A DNA stretch of 64,000 nt from Staphylococcus lloydii (GTDB lineage: Bacteria; Bacillota; Bacilli; Staphylococcales; Staphylococcaceae). The stretch covers positions 1,612,001 through 1,676,000 of the forward strand of contig NZ_CP064056.1 in the NCBI RefSeq assembly GCF_015775975.1, in the 5' to 3' direction. Positions within the stretch are counted from its first letter, which is position 1; each line of letters opens with the position of its first letter. The position numbers and the translations under genes were made by a program. Below the pieces are notes generated by a model, which was not told where the DNA came from, made no database searches, and saw only the letters and a list, made by a program, of their open reading frames with translations. Shown piece after piece: positions 1-9,220 of the stretch.

Positions 1-268
1 CACTTTCATCTCGCGTCATCCAATATTCATAAAAACTTCTCAGCGTAGAAATTTTACGAGAAACAGTCGTTCTTTTCAAGTTTTTCGAATATAAAAAACT
101 TAAAAAGTTACGCGCATCTTTATATTCAAATGAGTCTAAAGCTAAATGTTCTTGTTGTAAAAAGTCATTGAATTGATGCATATCATCATAATAAGACTTT
201 AGTGTATGGTTAGAAAATTGTCGTTCAACTTTTAGCATATAAAGATAAGCTTCTTGAATTTGTTCCAC
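1..268 (-). CDS. xerC: Tyrosine recombinase XerC (5' part, runs off the window)
   Basis: Only the first 89 codons are in the window. They encode the N-terminal SAM-like core-binding domain ([19 protein letters not shown]..., ...[18 protein letters not shown]), which closely resembles staphylococcal XerC; the catalytic R-K-HxxR-H-Y domain lies beyond the left edge. XerC pairs with XerD to resolve chromosome dimers at dif. The start is a GTG at 268-266, chosen because a GGAGGGG ribosome binding site sits at ideal spacing just upstream. The gene follows trmFO in the same direction with a gap of about 120 bases, the usual order in staphylococci. Confidence 0.9.
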   Translation of the reverse strand, partial: MEQIQEAYLYMLKVERQFSNHTLKSYYDDMHQFNDFLQQEHLALDSFEYKDARNFLSFLYSKNLKRTTVSRKISTLRSFYEYWMTRDES

Positions 269-386
269 TAGAAAACCCCTCCATCATTTTGCATTGTAGC
301 ACATTGTAGGAGGGGACTGCTAAAAATAACTATTAAATTGTGTTCAATTATCAAAATTTTTCGAAGAATAGCCTATTCAACTTTTA

Positions 387-1694
387 TTATAAAGTTTTTT
401 TATAGTTATCTAAATATGATAATGCTCTATTGGCTAACGTTTCGTAACGTTCTTTTTTATCTTTAATTCGATGTTCTAATGCTGGTAATAATCCAAAATT
501 AGCATTCATTGGTTGGAAGTTTTTTTCATTTTTAGCATGAGAAATGTAGTAAGCCATACTACCTAACATTGTTTCTCTAGGGAAAATAACTTCAGCTTTA
601 TCTTGTAATTTATGTGCCACATTAATCCCTGCGATTAAACCACTTGCTGCACTTTCTACATAGCCTTCTACCCCAGTCATTTGACCGGCAAAGTATAAAT
701 TCTCTCTACCTTTTAATGCATAAGTTTCAGATAATACATCAGGCGAATTAATAAATGTGTTTCTATGCATTACACCATAACGTACGATTTCTACATTTTC
801 TAAGCCCGGAATTAAACGAATAACGTCTTTTTGTGCGCCCCATTTAAGGTGCGTTTGAAAACCAACAATATTGTATAAAGTGCCAGCTGCATCATCTTGT
901 CTTAATTGTACGACTGCAAAAGGTCTTTTATCTGTTTTAGGATCTTCCAGACCTACCGGTTTCATTGGTCCGAATAAAAGTGTTTTTCTTCCACGTTCAG
1001 CCATTACTTCAAAAGGCATACACCCTTCAAAATATTTTTCTTTTTCAAATTCATTTGTAGGTGCTACTTCTGCCTCAAGCACCGCATCATAAAATCGATT
1101 GAACTCTTCTTCAGTCATTGGGCAATTTAAGTATGCTGCTTCACCTTTATCGTATCTAGATTTCAAATAAACTTTATCCATATCTATTGTATCTTTTTCA
1201 ATGATTGGTGCAGCTGCATCATAGAAATAAAGTTGATCTTTACCTGTAACGTCGACAATTTCTTGAGCTAATTTGTCAGTTGTTAGCGGACCAGTGGCAA
1301 TGATTGTATAACCTTCTGGAATACTATTAACTTCTTCATTAAGTACAGTTACATTAGGATGATTTCTCAACGTTTCAGTAATATAACCAGCAAAATCATG
1401 TCTATCTACAGCTAATGCGCCACCAGCAGGTACTCTAGCACTGTCTGCCGCTTTGATGATTAACGAATCTAAACGTCTCATCTCTTCTTTTAATACACCC
1501 ACTGCGTTTGTTAACGCATTACCTCTTAAAGAGTTAGAACAAACTAACTCAGCAAATTTATCTGTATGATGTGCAGGCGTTTGTTTCACAGGTCGCATTT
1601 CAATCAAATTTACTTTCACGCCTCTTTGCGCAAGTTGATAAGCCGCTTCTGATCCAGCCAATCCCGCGCCAACAACGTTAACTGTTTGCATCAT
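387..1694 (-). CDS. trmFO: Methylenetetrahydrofolate-tRNA-(uracil-5-)-methyltransferase TrmFO
   Basis: 435 residues, the length expected for staphylococcal TrmFO (formerly Gid). The enzyme makes 5-methyluridine at position 54 of tRNA using methylenetetrahydrofolate and FAD. The N-terminus carries an FAD-binding Rossmann motif ([17 protein letters not shown], residues about 9-25) followed by EMRPVK. Conserved [10 protein letters not shown] and the C-terminal [16 protein letters not shown] segment are typical of the family. There are two consecutive ATG codons; the first is preferred because it gives the usual length and lies 6 bases from GGAGG. It sits between topA and xerC. Confidence 0.97.
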   Translation of the reverse strand: MMQTVNVVGAGLAGSEAAYQLAQRGVKVNLIEMRPVKQTPAHHTDKFAELVCSNSLRGNALTNAVGVLKEEMRRLDSLIIKAADSARVPAGGALAVDRHDFAGYITETLRNHPNVTVLNEEVNSIPEGYTIIATGPLTTDKLAQEIVDVTGKDQLYFYDAAAPIIEKDTIDMDKVYLKSRYDKGEAAYLNCPMTEEEFNRFYDAVLEAEVAPTNEFEKEKYFEGCMPFEVMAERGRKTLLFGPMKPVGLEDPKTDKRPFAVVQLRQDDAAGTLYNIVGFQTHLKWGAQKDVIRLIPGLENVEIVRYGVMHRNTFINSPDVLSETYALKGRENLYFAGQMTGVEGYVESAASGLIAGINVAHKLQDKAEVIFPRETMLGSMAYYISHAKNEKNFQPMNANFGLLPALEHRIKDKKERYETLANRALSYLDNYKKTL

Positions 1695-1721
1695 ATATTT
1701 CCTCCATTACATTAAAATAGC

Positions 1722-1771
1722 AACTACGACAAATTCAATAGCAAGATACTATATTTTTTGCCGTTAGTTGC
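1722..1771 (-). other. Hairpin between topA and trmFO
   Basis: On the minus strand the arms AGCAACTA and TAGTTGCT pair around a long loop that contains a second short pairing (GGCAA with TTGC). It lies between topA and trmFO. No convincing T-run follows, so it could be a weak terminator, a processing site or a chance pairing. Confidence 0.3.
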
Positions 1772-1851
1772 TTTAATTTATATCATTATCAATTACTTCA
1801 TTAGTAATAACATTATTTTAACATTAACAACGATAAGTTGTAACAATATAT

Positions 1852-3918
1852 TTATTTTTGCTCTGCTTCTTTATAATCACAGTTTGAACAAACCACTTGG
1901 CTTGTTTTACCTTTTTTACGTTCTACAAGGTACTCGCTACATTTAGGGCATTCTCTTCCTACTGGTTTATCCCAACTTATAAAGTCACAATCAGGATATT
2001 TAGAGCAACCATAGAACAATCTATTTTTCTTAGATTTACGTTCTACTACTTCTCCTTCTTTACATTTCGGACAAGTAACCCCTATCGATTTAACGATTGC
2101 CTTTGTATTTCGACAGTCAGGGAAATTAGAACAAGCCATGAATTTACCGTAACGCCCCATTTTTATAACCATTGGTGCGCCACAAACTTCACAATCTTCA
2201 CCGGCAGGTTCGTCTTTAATTTCAATTTTTTCCATTTCTTCTTCTGCACGCTCAACATCTTGTTTGAAACTATTGAAGAAATCTCTTATTACTTTTTTCC
2301 ATTCGATTTCACCTTCGGCAACTTTATCTAATAAAGTTTCCATATTAGCAGTAAAATCTACGTCAATAATTTCAGGGAAATATTCTTTAACTTGTTCATT
2401 AACGATTTCCCCAAGTTCTGTAGGTACAAAGCGTTTACTTTCATTTTTAACGTAGTTACGCTTTTGTATTGTATCGATTGTCGGTGCATAAGTTGACGGA
2501 CGGCCGATTTTCAATTCTTCTAAAGTTTTAACTAAACGCGCTTCTGTATAACGTGGAGGTGGTTGCGTAAAATGTTGAGAAGGTTCAATATTTGTCGCTG
2601 TAACCATTTCTCCTTCGTTTATTTTAGGTAATTTGTTATCTTGACCGTCGTCACTATCATCTTTAGCTTCAACATATAAAGTCATAAAACCTTTAAACTT
2701 AATCGTTTGTCCATTCGCACGGAATTTCAAATCATTTTGCGTTAAATCCATGGCTACGGTATCTAAAATAGCCGGTGCCATTTGGCTAGCCACGAAGCGT
2801 TCCCATATTAATTTATAAAGACGATATTGATCTCGCGTTAAATAATCCTTCATTTGGCTAGGCGTACGTAATGTACTTGTTGGTCTTACAGCTTCATGGG
2901 CATCTTGGTCGCCTTGACCTTTAGCTTTACGATTAGAAGTGTACTCTTTACCGTATGTTTCTTCGATATATTGTTTTGACTCGGCTTTTGCTTGGTCAGA
3001 TATACGCGTTGAATCTGTACGCATATAAGTAATCAAACCTACAGTGCCTTGTTTCTTCAAGTCAATACCTTCATATAATTGTTGAGCTAACATCATCGTT
3101 TTACGCGCTTTAAAGTTTAACTTGCGTGCAGCTTCTTGTTGTAATGTCGATGTTGTAAAAGGATTTGATGGATAACGTGTCTTTTCTTTAGTCGTAACTT
3201 TGGTAACTTCGAATTGATCGCCATCTAACTGTGTCGTTATTTTTTCAACATCATCTTTATTCGTTAATTTAAACGGTTTATTTTTTAAATGAAGAAACTT
3301 GGCATTAAATTTAGATTTTTTATATCTAAATTCCCCTTCAATTTTCCAATATTCTTCCGGTTTGAAATTTCTAATTTCATTTTCTCGGTCAATAACTAAA
3401 CGTAAGGCAACAGATTGAACACGACCTGCTGACAAACCTTTTTTTACTTTTTTCCATAATACTGGAGAGATATTATAACCAACTAGTCTATCTAAAACAC
3501 GTCTAGCTTGTTGAGCATCAACGAGTTCCATCTCAATACCACGTGGATGTTTAAAGCTATCTTTTACTGCATCTTTAGTTATTTCATTAAACACAACTCT
3601 ATTTTCACTTGTGTCTTCTAAGTCTAATATGTTAGCTAAATGCCAAGCAATCGCTTCACCTTCACGGTCAGGGTCACTTGCTAAGTAAACATTTTTAGCT
3701 TTCTTAGCATGTTTTTTCAAATCTTTAACTACTGGCCCTTTGCCGCGAATTGTTATATATTTCGGTTCGTAATCGTTTTCCTCGTCTACACCCATTTGAC
3801 TTCTAGGTAAGTCTCTAACATGGCCCATAGAGGCAATAACTTTAAATTTTTTACCTAAATATTTTTCAATAGTTTTAGCTTTTGCAGGCGATTCAACTAT
3901 GACTAAATTTTCTGCCAA
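1852..3918 (-). CDS. topA: DNA topoisomerase I
   Basis: 688 residues, normal for a Firmicutes type IA topoisomerase, which relaxes negative supercoils by single-strand passage. The Toprim domain shows the conserved Glu in [17 protein letters not shown] (residues about 6-22) and the [13 protein letters not shown] metal-binding motif (about 82-94). The active-site tyrosine is in [11 protein letters not shown] near residue 300. The C-terminus has three zinc-ribbon modules with CxxC pairs (CEVC...CSNFPDC, CPKC...CSKYPDC, CPKC...CSNC). The start is TTG at 3918-3916, preceded by AAGGGGG at good spacing; no ATG gives the conserved N-terminus. It has its own promoter. Confidence 0.97.
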   Translation of the reverse strand: MAENLVIVESPAKAKTIEKYLGKKFKVIASMGHVRDLPRSQMGVDEENDYEPKYITIRGKGPVVKDLKKHAKKAKNVYLASDPDREGEAIAWHLANILDLEDTSENRVVFNEITKDAVKDSFKHPRGIEMELVDAQQARRVLDRLVGYNISPVLWKKVKKGLSAGRVQSVALRLVIDRENEIRNFKPEEYWKIEGEFRYKKSKFNAKFLHLKNKPFKLTNKDDVEKITTQLDGDQFEVTKVTTKEKTRYPSNPFTTSTLQQEAARKLNFKARKTMMLAQQLYEGIDLKKQGTVGLITYMRTDSTRISDQAKAESKQYIEETYGKEYTSNRKAKGQGDQDAHEAVRPTSTLRTPSQMKDYLTRDQYRLYKLIWERFVASQMAPAILDTVAMDLTQNDLKFRANGQTIKFKGFMTLYVEAKDDSDDGQDNKLPKINEGEMVTATNIEPSQHFTQPPPRYTEARLVKTLEELKIGRPSTYAPTIDTIQKRNYVKNESKRFVPTELGEIVNEQVKEYFPEIIDVDFTANMETLLDKVAEGEIEWKKVIRDFFNSFKQDVERAEEEMEKIEIKDEPAGEDCEVCGAPMVIKMGRYGKFMACSNFPDCRNTKAIVKSIGVTCPKCKEGEVVERKSKKNRLFYGCSKYPDCDFISWDKPVGRECPKCSEYLVERKKGKTSQVVCSNCDYKEAEQK

Positions 3919-3955
3919 AGTAGTTCCCCCTTGCGTATCTAATTTACAAAGATAA

Positions 3956-3985
3956 ATAATAAACGGTCTAATTTGACTTTGTCAA
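3956..3985 (-). promoter_or_regulatory. SigA-type promoter of topA
   Basis: Minus strand -35 TTGACA (3985-3980) and -10 TATTAT (3961-3956) are separated by 18 bases, about 40 bases before the topA start. The perfect -35 makes this a strong candidate. It gives topA a start independent of dprA. Confidence 0.7.
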
Positions 3986-4112
3986 TGTTTTTAAATTGCA
4001 ACTCTATTTTTGTAACATAATATAATACACTGATTAAACTATATTTAAGTAAGAAATGAATATGGATTTTTATTATATAGTGAATAAATTACGTTATCGT
4101 TTTTAAATAAAA

Positions 4113-4991
4113 TTACTTAGTCAACTTAAAATCATCTATTATATCTTCTGGTCTCAAAACAATTTTAGCGCCTTGTTGTGCTGCAATCATGTTTCCTTCA
4201 CTCATATGATCATAAAATCTACCTGGTACTACGTAAACTTCTCTATTTTGGTCTAATGCGCATTCCAAAGTAATGTGTGTACCAGAATGCTCTTCAGATT
4301 CCGTGATTAAAATTCCTTTAGCAATACCACTTATCAAACGATTACGTTGCGGAAAGTAATACTTTTTAATAGGCGTTTGAGGTGGATATTCACTGATTAC
4401 TAATCCATGTTGTTCAAGTTGATTTCTTGTTGTTCGTGTTATCGCTGGATAATGGCGACAATGTCCAAATGCTAATACTGCTACCGCTGGCAAGCCATAT
4501 TGCAAGGCTAACTTAAGCGCACTATGATCAGCACCTTTCGCCAATCCTGATACAATACCAATCTTATGCTGAATAAATGCTGGATATAAATAGTGTAATG
4601 CTTGGTCTGTATAAGCAGTCGCATTTCTCGAACCGATAATGCCGAGTAATAATACAAAATTAAGCAATTTTATATTCCCTCTATAATATAAGATAACGGG
4701 TGGATTTGCAATTTCACGCAACAATGTCGGATAACGATTGTCGTTAATAGTAATAAAATTCACTTTATCCGTTGTTAAGTTTTCTATTATCTTTTCAGCA
4801 TATAATTTATTATATTTGGAAGCTGCTGTTCGCAGCACTTTACTATTATGTAGACGAACAAAATGATTTAAGATAGTAGACTGTTCATATTTTGAGGCAT
4901 CTAAAAAATGCGGTGCAAATGCTATAATTTTATATATTTGAAGTGTTGTAAAACCTGCGGCTAATAATTTCAAATAGGTATATTGGGCCAT
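4113..4991 (-). CDS. dprA: DNA-processing protein DprA (Smf)
   Basis: 292 residues. DprA binds incoming single-stranded DNA in transformation and loads RecA. An N-terminal helical region precedes the Rossmann-like DNA-binding core with GIIGSRNAT (about residue 116 on), GIVSGLAKGADHSAL, a YYFPQRNRLISGIAKGILI segment and ESEEHSGTHITLECAL, followed by VVPGRFYDHMSEGNMIAAQQGA. The family usually has a GID where this protein has GAD. It lies directly downstream of sucD in the same direction; in S. aureus lytN and fmhC intervene, and they are missing here. Confidence 0.95.
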   Translation of the reverse strand: MAQYTYLKLLAAGFTTLQIYKIIAFAPHFLDASKYEQSTILNHFVRLHNSKVLRTAASKYNKLYAEKIIENLTTDKVNFITINDNRYPTLLREIANPPVILYYRGNIKLLNFVLLLGIIGSRNATAYTDQALHYLYPAFIQHKIGIVSGLAKGADHSALKLALQYGLPAVAVLAFGHCRHYPAITRTTRNQLEQHGLVISEYPPQTPIKKYYFPQRNRLISGIAKGILITESEEHSGTHITLECALDQNREVYVVPGRFYDHMSEGNMIAAQQGAKIVLRPEDIIDDFKLTK

Positions 4992-5120
4992 ATAAATACC
5001 TCCTTTTATGCCATTATAAAACGTAATATGAAGTAAACTTATTACATTTTTATATCTTAATTGTTAGCAAAAAGTAAGGAGTAATATTTAATAGCCGTTT
5101 TAAAATAGTAAAAGCATATA

Positions 5121-5158
5121 TAAAAACGCACAAATCCTGGACTTACCAGAATTTGTGC
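5121..5158 (-). terminator. Terminator after sucD
   Basis: On the minus strand GCACAAATTCTGG and CCAGGATTTGTGC form a 13-bp stem with one mismatch and a 5-base loop, followed by a T-rich stretch. It ends the sucCD transcript before dprA. Confidence 0.85.
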
Positions 5159-5174
5159 TAAACATCATATATTA

Positions 5175-6080
5175 TTATTTTACAGTTAATAATTGTTCAT
5201 AAATGCCTGCTTCTTTAGCTGCTTCAATTAGAGTAGTTCCAATTTCTGAAGGAGTATCAGCAGTTTTTACGCCACAATCGTTAAGTGTTTTGATTTTTTC
5301 TTCAGCAGTACCTTTACCACCTGAAATAATCGCACCAGCGTGGCCCATACGTTTTCCTGGAGGTGCTGTTTGACCACCAACGAATCCAACAACTGGTTTG
5401 TTCATATTGGCTTTAATCCATTCAGCAGCTTCTTCTTCTGCTGTACCACCGATTTCACCAATCATAACTACTGCGTGAGTTTCATCGTCTTCATTAAATG
5501 CTTTTAATACATCGATGAAGTTAGTACCGTTTACTGGGTCGCCACCAATACCTACAGCAGTTGTTTGACCAATACCTTCTTCAGTTAATTGGTGAACTGC
5601 TTCGTAAGTTAATGTACCAGAACGTGAAACAACGCCTACGTGACCTTTTTTGTGGATGTAGCCTGGCATAATACCGATTTTACATTCATCAGCTGTAATT
5701 ACGCCTGGGCAGTTTGGTCCAACTACACGCGTCTTTTTGCCTTCTGAATAACGTTTAACTTTAACCATATCTATAACTGGAATATGTTCTGTGATACAGA
5801 TAGCCATATCTAATTCAGCATCGATACATTCTAAAATAGCGTCTGCCGCGAATGGTGCTGGTACGTAAATTACTGATACGTTTGCACCTGTTTCTTCTTT
5901 AGCTTCGTCTACTGTATTGAATACTGGTACGCCTTCTACAACTTGTCCGCCTTTACCTGGTGTAACACCTGCAACAATTTGTGTGCCATATTCTAACATT
6001 TGTTTAGTATGGAAAAGGGCAGTAGACCCTGTGATACCTTGTACAATTACTTTTGTATTTTTATCTATAAATACACTCAT
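5175..6080 (-). CDS. sucD: Succinyl-CoA synthetase alpha subunit (ADP-forming)
   Basis: 301 residues. With SucC it converts succinyl-CoA to succinate, making a nucleoside triphosphate, in the TCA cycle. The CoA-binding Rossmann domain starts with [23 protein letters not shown] and [18 protein letters not shown] are conserved; the phospho-histidine loop is [12 protein letters not shown] near residue 246. It starts about 20 bases after sucC ends, so the pair is one operon. Confidence 0.98.
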   Translation of the reverse strand: MSVFIDKNTKVIVQGITGSTALFHTKQMLEYGTQIVAGVTPGKGGQVVEGVPVFNTVDEAKEETGANVSVIYVPAPFAADAILECIDAELDMAICITEHIPVIDMVKVKRYSEGKKTRVVGPNCPGVITADECKIGIMPGYIHKKGHVGVVSRSGTLTYEAVHQLTEEGIGQTTAVGIGGDPVNGTNFIDVLKAFNEDDETHAVVMIGEIGGTAEEEAAEWIKANMNKPVVGFVGGQTAPPGKRMGHAGAIISGGKGTAEEKIKTLNDCGVKTADTPSEIGTTLIEAAKEAGIYEQLLTVK

Positions 6081-6101
6081 CTTAGTGCTCCCATCCTTTC
6101 C

Positions 6102-7268
6102 TTACGCTTCTTTAACAAGCTTTACAATTTTTTGTGCGCCTTCAGCCATAGTCGCGGCTGGTTCGATAGCTAATCCAGATTCTTTAAGAATCGCTTTACC
6201 TTCTTTAACGTTTGTACCTTCTAAACGTACAACTAATGGTAAAGTAAGTTCTACTTCTTTGACTGCAGCTACGATACCTTCAGCGATAACATCACATTTC
6301 ATGATTCCACCGAAAATATTTACAAAGATACCTTTAACATTGTCATCACCTAAGATGATTTTAAATGCTTCAGTAACTTTCTCTTTAGTAGCGCCGCCCC
6401 CTACGTCTAGGAAGTTTGCTGGATTTCCGCCGAAATGGTTAATTGTATCCATTGTAGCCATTGCTAAGCCTGCACCGTTTACCATACAACCGATGTCGCC
6501 ATCTAATGCGATGTATGATAAATCATATTTAGAAGCTTCAATTTCTTTTGGATCTTCTTCTTCTAAATCGCGTAATTCTTGGATATCTTTATGTCTAAAC
6601 ATTGCATTGTCATCGAAATTAAGTTTAGCATCTAATGCTAGAACTTCACCGTCACCAGTTGTTACTAGTGGGTTGATTTCAACGATTGAACAATCTTTTT
6701 CTACAAAGACGTTATATAAAGAAATTAAAAATTTCGCAGCTTTATTAATTGATTCTTTAGGAATATTAATATTGAAAGCGATTCTTCTTGCTTGATAAGG
6801 AGCTAAACCAGTTACTGGATCAATTGTTTCTTTAAAGATCTTTTCTGGTGTTTTAGCAGCTACCTCTTCAATTTCAGTTCCGCCTTCTTCTGAAGCCATT
6901 AATGTAATACGGTCTGTTGCTCTATCGATTACAAACCCTACATAATATTCTTTTTGAATATCGCAGCCTTCTTCAATGTAAAGACGTTTTACTTCTTTAC
7001 CTTCTGGTCCAGTTTGATGAGTCACTAATTGTTTTCCTAATAACTCATTTGCGTAACTTTCTACTTCAGATAGTGATTTAGCAATTTTAACACCACCAGC
7101 TTTACCTCTACCGCCAGCGTGGATTTGTGCTTTTACCACATATACATCTGAGTTTAATTCTTTAGCTTTCTCTACTGCTTCATCTGCAGTAAATGCTACG
7201 CGTCCTTCTGGGACAGCAACGCCCATGGAACGAAAGATTTTTTTGCCTTGATACTCGTGGATATTCAT
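6102..7268 (-). CDS. sucC: Succinyl-CoA synthetase beta subunit
   Basis: 388 residues, the standard length. The N-terminal ATP-grasp fold begins [16 protein letters not shown] and has the nucleotide-binding [11 protein letters not shown] near residue 51. The C-terminal ligase domain contains [14 protein letters not shown] and [10 protein letters not shown]. It is the first gene of sucCD, has a well-formed AGGAGG site, and is preceded by a strong promoter with an overlapping CcpA-type site. Confidence 0.98.
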   Translation of the reverse strand: MNIHEYQGKKIFRSMGVAVPEGRVAFTADEAVEKAKELNSDVYVVKAQIHAGGRGKAGGVKIAKSLSEVESYANELLGKQLVTHQTGPEGKEVKRLYIEEGCDIQKEYYVGFVIDRATDRITLMASEEGGTEIEEVAAKTPEKIFKETIDPVTGLAPYQARRIAFNINIPKESINKAAKFLISLYNVFVEKDCSIVEINPLVTTGDGEVLALDAKLNFDDNAMFRHKDIQELRDLEEEDPKEIEASKYDLSYIALDGDIGCMVNGAGLAMATMDTINHFGGNPANFLDVGGGATKEKVTEAFKIILGDDNVKGIFVNIFGGIMKCDVIAEGIVAAVKEVELTLPLVVRLEGTNVKEGKAILKESGLAIEPAATMAEGAQKIVKLVKEA

Positions 7269-7301
7269 TCTCCATCCTCCTCTTAGGTTAAGTGCATTTC
7301 A

Positions 7302-7330
7302 ATTATAAAAAATGTAAGCGCTATTGTAAA
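7302..7330 (-). promoter_or_regulatory. SigA-type promoter of sucCD
   Basis: Minus strand -35 TTTACA (7330-7325), 17-base spacer, -10 TATAAT (7307-7302), about 35 bases upstream of the sucC start. Both boxes are near consensus. A cre-like element covers the spacer. Confidence 0.75.
7313..7326. promoter_or_regulatory. Candidate CcpA-binding cre site in the sucCD promoter
   Basis: Plus strand TGTAAGCGCTATTG fits the catabolite-responsive consensus TGNAARCGNWWWCA at all but the last two positions, and the flanking bases are A/T as expected. It lies between and partly over the -35 and -10 boxes, a position expected to give glucose repression. Known: CcpA controls TCA-cycle genes in staphylococci. 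Binding here is inference. Confidence 0.5.
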
Positions 7331-7364
7331 CTGTTTGACGCTAGTTATTTATAATTTATTTTAT

Positions 7365-8147
7365 TTAATAAGTATTATTAACTATAGATTTAATGGGTTC
7401 GAATGTTTTTCGATGTTCTTTTATAACACCCAATTGGTCAATACCTTTGAGATGCTCTTTCGTTCCGTAGCCTACATTTTTATCAAAGCCGTACCCTGGA
7501 TAAATAGCGTCAAGTTGGCGCATATAGTTATCTCTATGCTCTTTTGCTAGTACACTTGCTGCTGCAATCGATACGCTTCGTGCATCGCCCTTAATAAGCG
7601 ATTGCTGAGGTATATCTATATCTAATTCCATTGCATCAACGAGTAAATGCGTTGGTTTGTTAGTTAAATTTGTTACTGCACGCATCATCGCTAGTTTCGT
7701 TGCTTGATAAATATTTAATTGATCTATTTCTTCAACAGACGCAATACCAAAAGCATAATCTAACGCTTCGTTTTTAAGTCTATATTCCATTTCTTTACGC
7801 TTACTTGCAGATAATTTTTTGGAATCATTTAATCCTAAAAATCGATGTTCTTTATTTAAAATGACGGCGCAAGTAACGACAGGACCAGCTAATGGGCCTC
7901 TGCCTACTTCGTCAATACCACAAATCAATGCTTGTGGTTGAGTTGCCAAAATATTATTCTCAAACTCAGACATGACAGTATATTGATCAATCAGTGCCTG
8001 CTCTTTTTGTAGTTGTTTTTTCCTAGAAACGATGGCATTTTGTACACCTTTCCGTTCATCCGTTGCAAATTCACTTTGATCGATTTCTTCTTCTGACAAA
8101 TATTGCATTAAAGATGATTTGACCTCAGCAATACTCAGTTTAGTCAA
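7365..8147 (-). CDS. rnhB: Ribonuclease HII
   Basis: 260 residues from a TTG start. RNase HII removes ribonucleotides and RNA primers from RNA/DNA hybrids. The catalytic core has [16 protein letters not shown] (the D-E pair), LLVDAM and [14 protein letters not shown], ending with [29 protein letters not shown] longer reading frame extends 11 codons upstream, but the staphylococcal protein begins at the TTG (LTKLSIAEV...), which overlaps the end of rbgA by 8 bases; this suggests translational coupling. Confidence 0.93.
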   Translation of the reverse strand: MTKLSIAEVKSSLMQYLSEEEIDQSEFATDERKGVQNAIVSRKKQLQKEQALIDQYTVMSEFENNILATQPQALICGIDEVGRGPLAGPVVTCAVILNKEHRFLGLNDSKKLSASKRKEMEYRLKNEALDYAFGIASVEEIDQLNIYQATKLAMMRAVTNLTNKPTHLLVDAMELDIDIPQQSLIKGDARSVSIAAASVLAKEHRDNYMRQLDAIYPGYGFDKNVGYGTKEHLKGIDQLGVIKEHRKTFEPIKSIVNNTY

Positions 8148-9012
8148 GATAATCACGCTCAATTTCGCTAAATATATCAAAGGTATAAGTACCTATTTTA
8201 GCATTTCTAATTTCATTTATAATTAACTCAATGACCGCTTCATAATCTACTTCATTACCTCTTTGTAACAGTCCACGTCTACGACCAATCGCTTCAAACC
8301 ACGCAATATTATCGTCATCTTGTGACACATCCACATTGTAATGCTTTACTAAATTATCATAATCATGTTCTCTTAAAAATTCTAAACCATAGATAGCCAC
8401 TTCATCTAAATGTACAATACTGTCCTTAATGGCACCTGTAATACTTAATTTTTTACCTACTAATTGATCTTCGAATTTTGGCCATAGTATTCCTGGAGTA
8501 TCTAATAACTGTAATGATTTGCCTATTTTTATCCATTGTTGTTGTTTCGTTACACCTGGCGTATTACCAGTTTTAGCGATGGCTCTATTGGCTAACTTAT
8601 TTATCAACGTAGATTTACCAACATTCGGTATTCCGACAATCATAGCTCTAATCGCGCGTGGTTTTAAACCTTTACTACGTTCTCGTGCAAATTTTTCTTC
8701 AGTCGCTTTTATCGCAGCTTGTTCAACTTGTTTGAGGTTTTTACCATGCTTGGCATCGACAGCTACTGGATAAAACCCTTGTTCCTCAAAATACGTTGCC
8801 CACTTTTCTAGTTCTGCTAGATTTGCCATATCTTTTTTATTTAAAATAACCACTCTTGGTTTTTGCTGTATGACTTCATCAATCATTGGGTTTCTTGAAC
8901 TATATGGAATACGTGCGTCTACAAGTTCAAAAACAACATCGACCTTTTTCAATTGTTCAGTCACTTGTCTTTTGGCTTTGGCCATATGGCCCGGATACCA
9001 TTGAATTACCAT
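8140..9012 (-). CDS. rbgA: Ribosome biogenesis GTPase RbgA (YlqF)
   Basis: 290 residues. RbgA is a circularly permuted GTPase needed for late 50S subunit assembly. The order of motifs is permuted as expected: NKKD (G4) near residue 57, then [12 protein letters not shown] (G1) and DTPGILWP (G3). The C-terminal ANTAR-like helical domain follows. The start is the ATG at 9012 ([16 protein letters not shown]), 6 bases after AAGGTG; a GTG three codons upstream overlaps that site and is unlikely. It is divergent from yfhO. Confidence 0.95.
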   Translation of the reverse strand: MVIQWYPGHMAKAKRQVTEQLKKVDVVFELVDARIPYSSRNPMIDEVIQQKPRVVILNKKDMANLAELEKWATYFEEQGFYPVAVDAKHGKNLKQVEQAAIKATEEKFARERSKGLKPRAIRAMIVGIPNVGKSTLINKLANRAIAKTGNTPGVTKQQQWIKIGKSLQLLDTPGILWPKFEDQLVGKKLSITGAIKDSIVHLDEVAIYGLEFLREHDYDNLVKHYNVDVSQDDDNIAWFEAIGRRRGLLQRGNEVDYEAVIELIINEIRNAKIGTYTFDIFSEIERDYLD

Positions 9013-9166
9013 AACTTTCACCTTTTCTTAATTTATATTTTCACTTGAACTATACTTTTTAGTGTTAGAAGTATCTATTTTATTTTAATATGTAACGCTA
9101 TAATATGATACCATTTCTATAAGTATTTTAAGTTAAGTAATAGCGTAAAAAACACGCACATTAATT

Positions 9167-9195
9167 TTATCAACTTAATTTATAACCTTTATATA
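9167..9195 (+). promoter_or_regulatory. Possible promoter of the yfhO pair
   Basis: TTATCA (9167-9172), 17-base spacer, TATATA (9190-9195). Both boxes are only fair matches. It would give a short leader containing the CGGGAG ribosome binding site before the ATG at 9221. Confidence 0.35.
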
Positions 9196-9220
9196 TAAAA
9201 AATTGTCGGGAGCAACAATT

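Noticed and set aside
9095..9146. ACGCTAT and ATAGCGT arms 38 bases apart in the rbgA-yfhO gap
   Set aside because: Arms of only 7 bases with a long loop; in an A/T-rich gap this is expected by chance too often to call.
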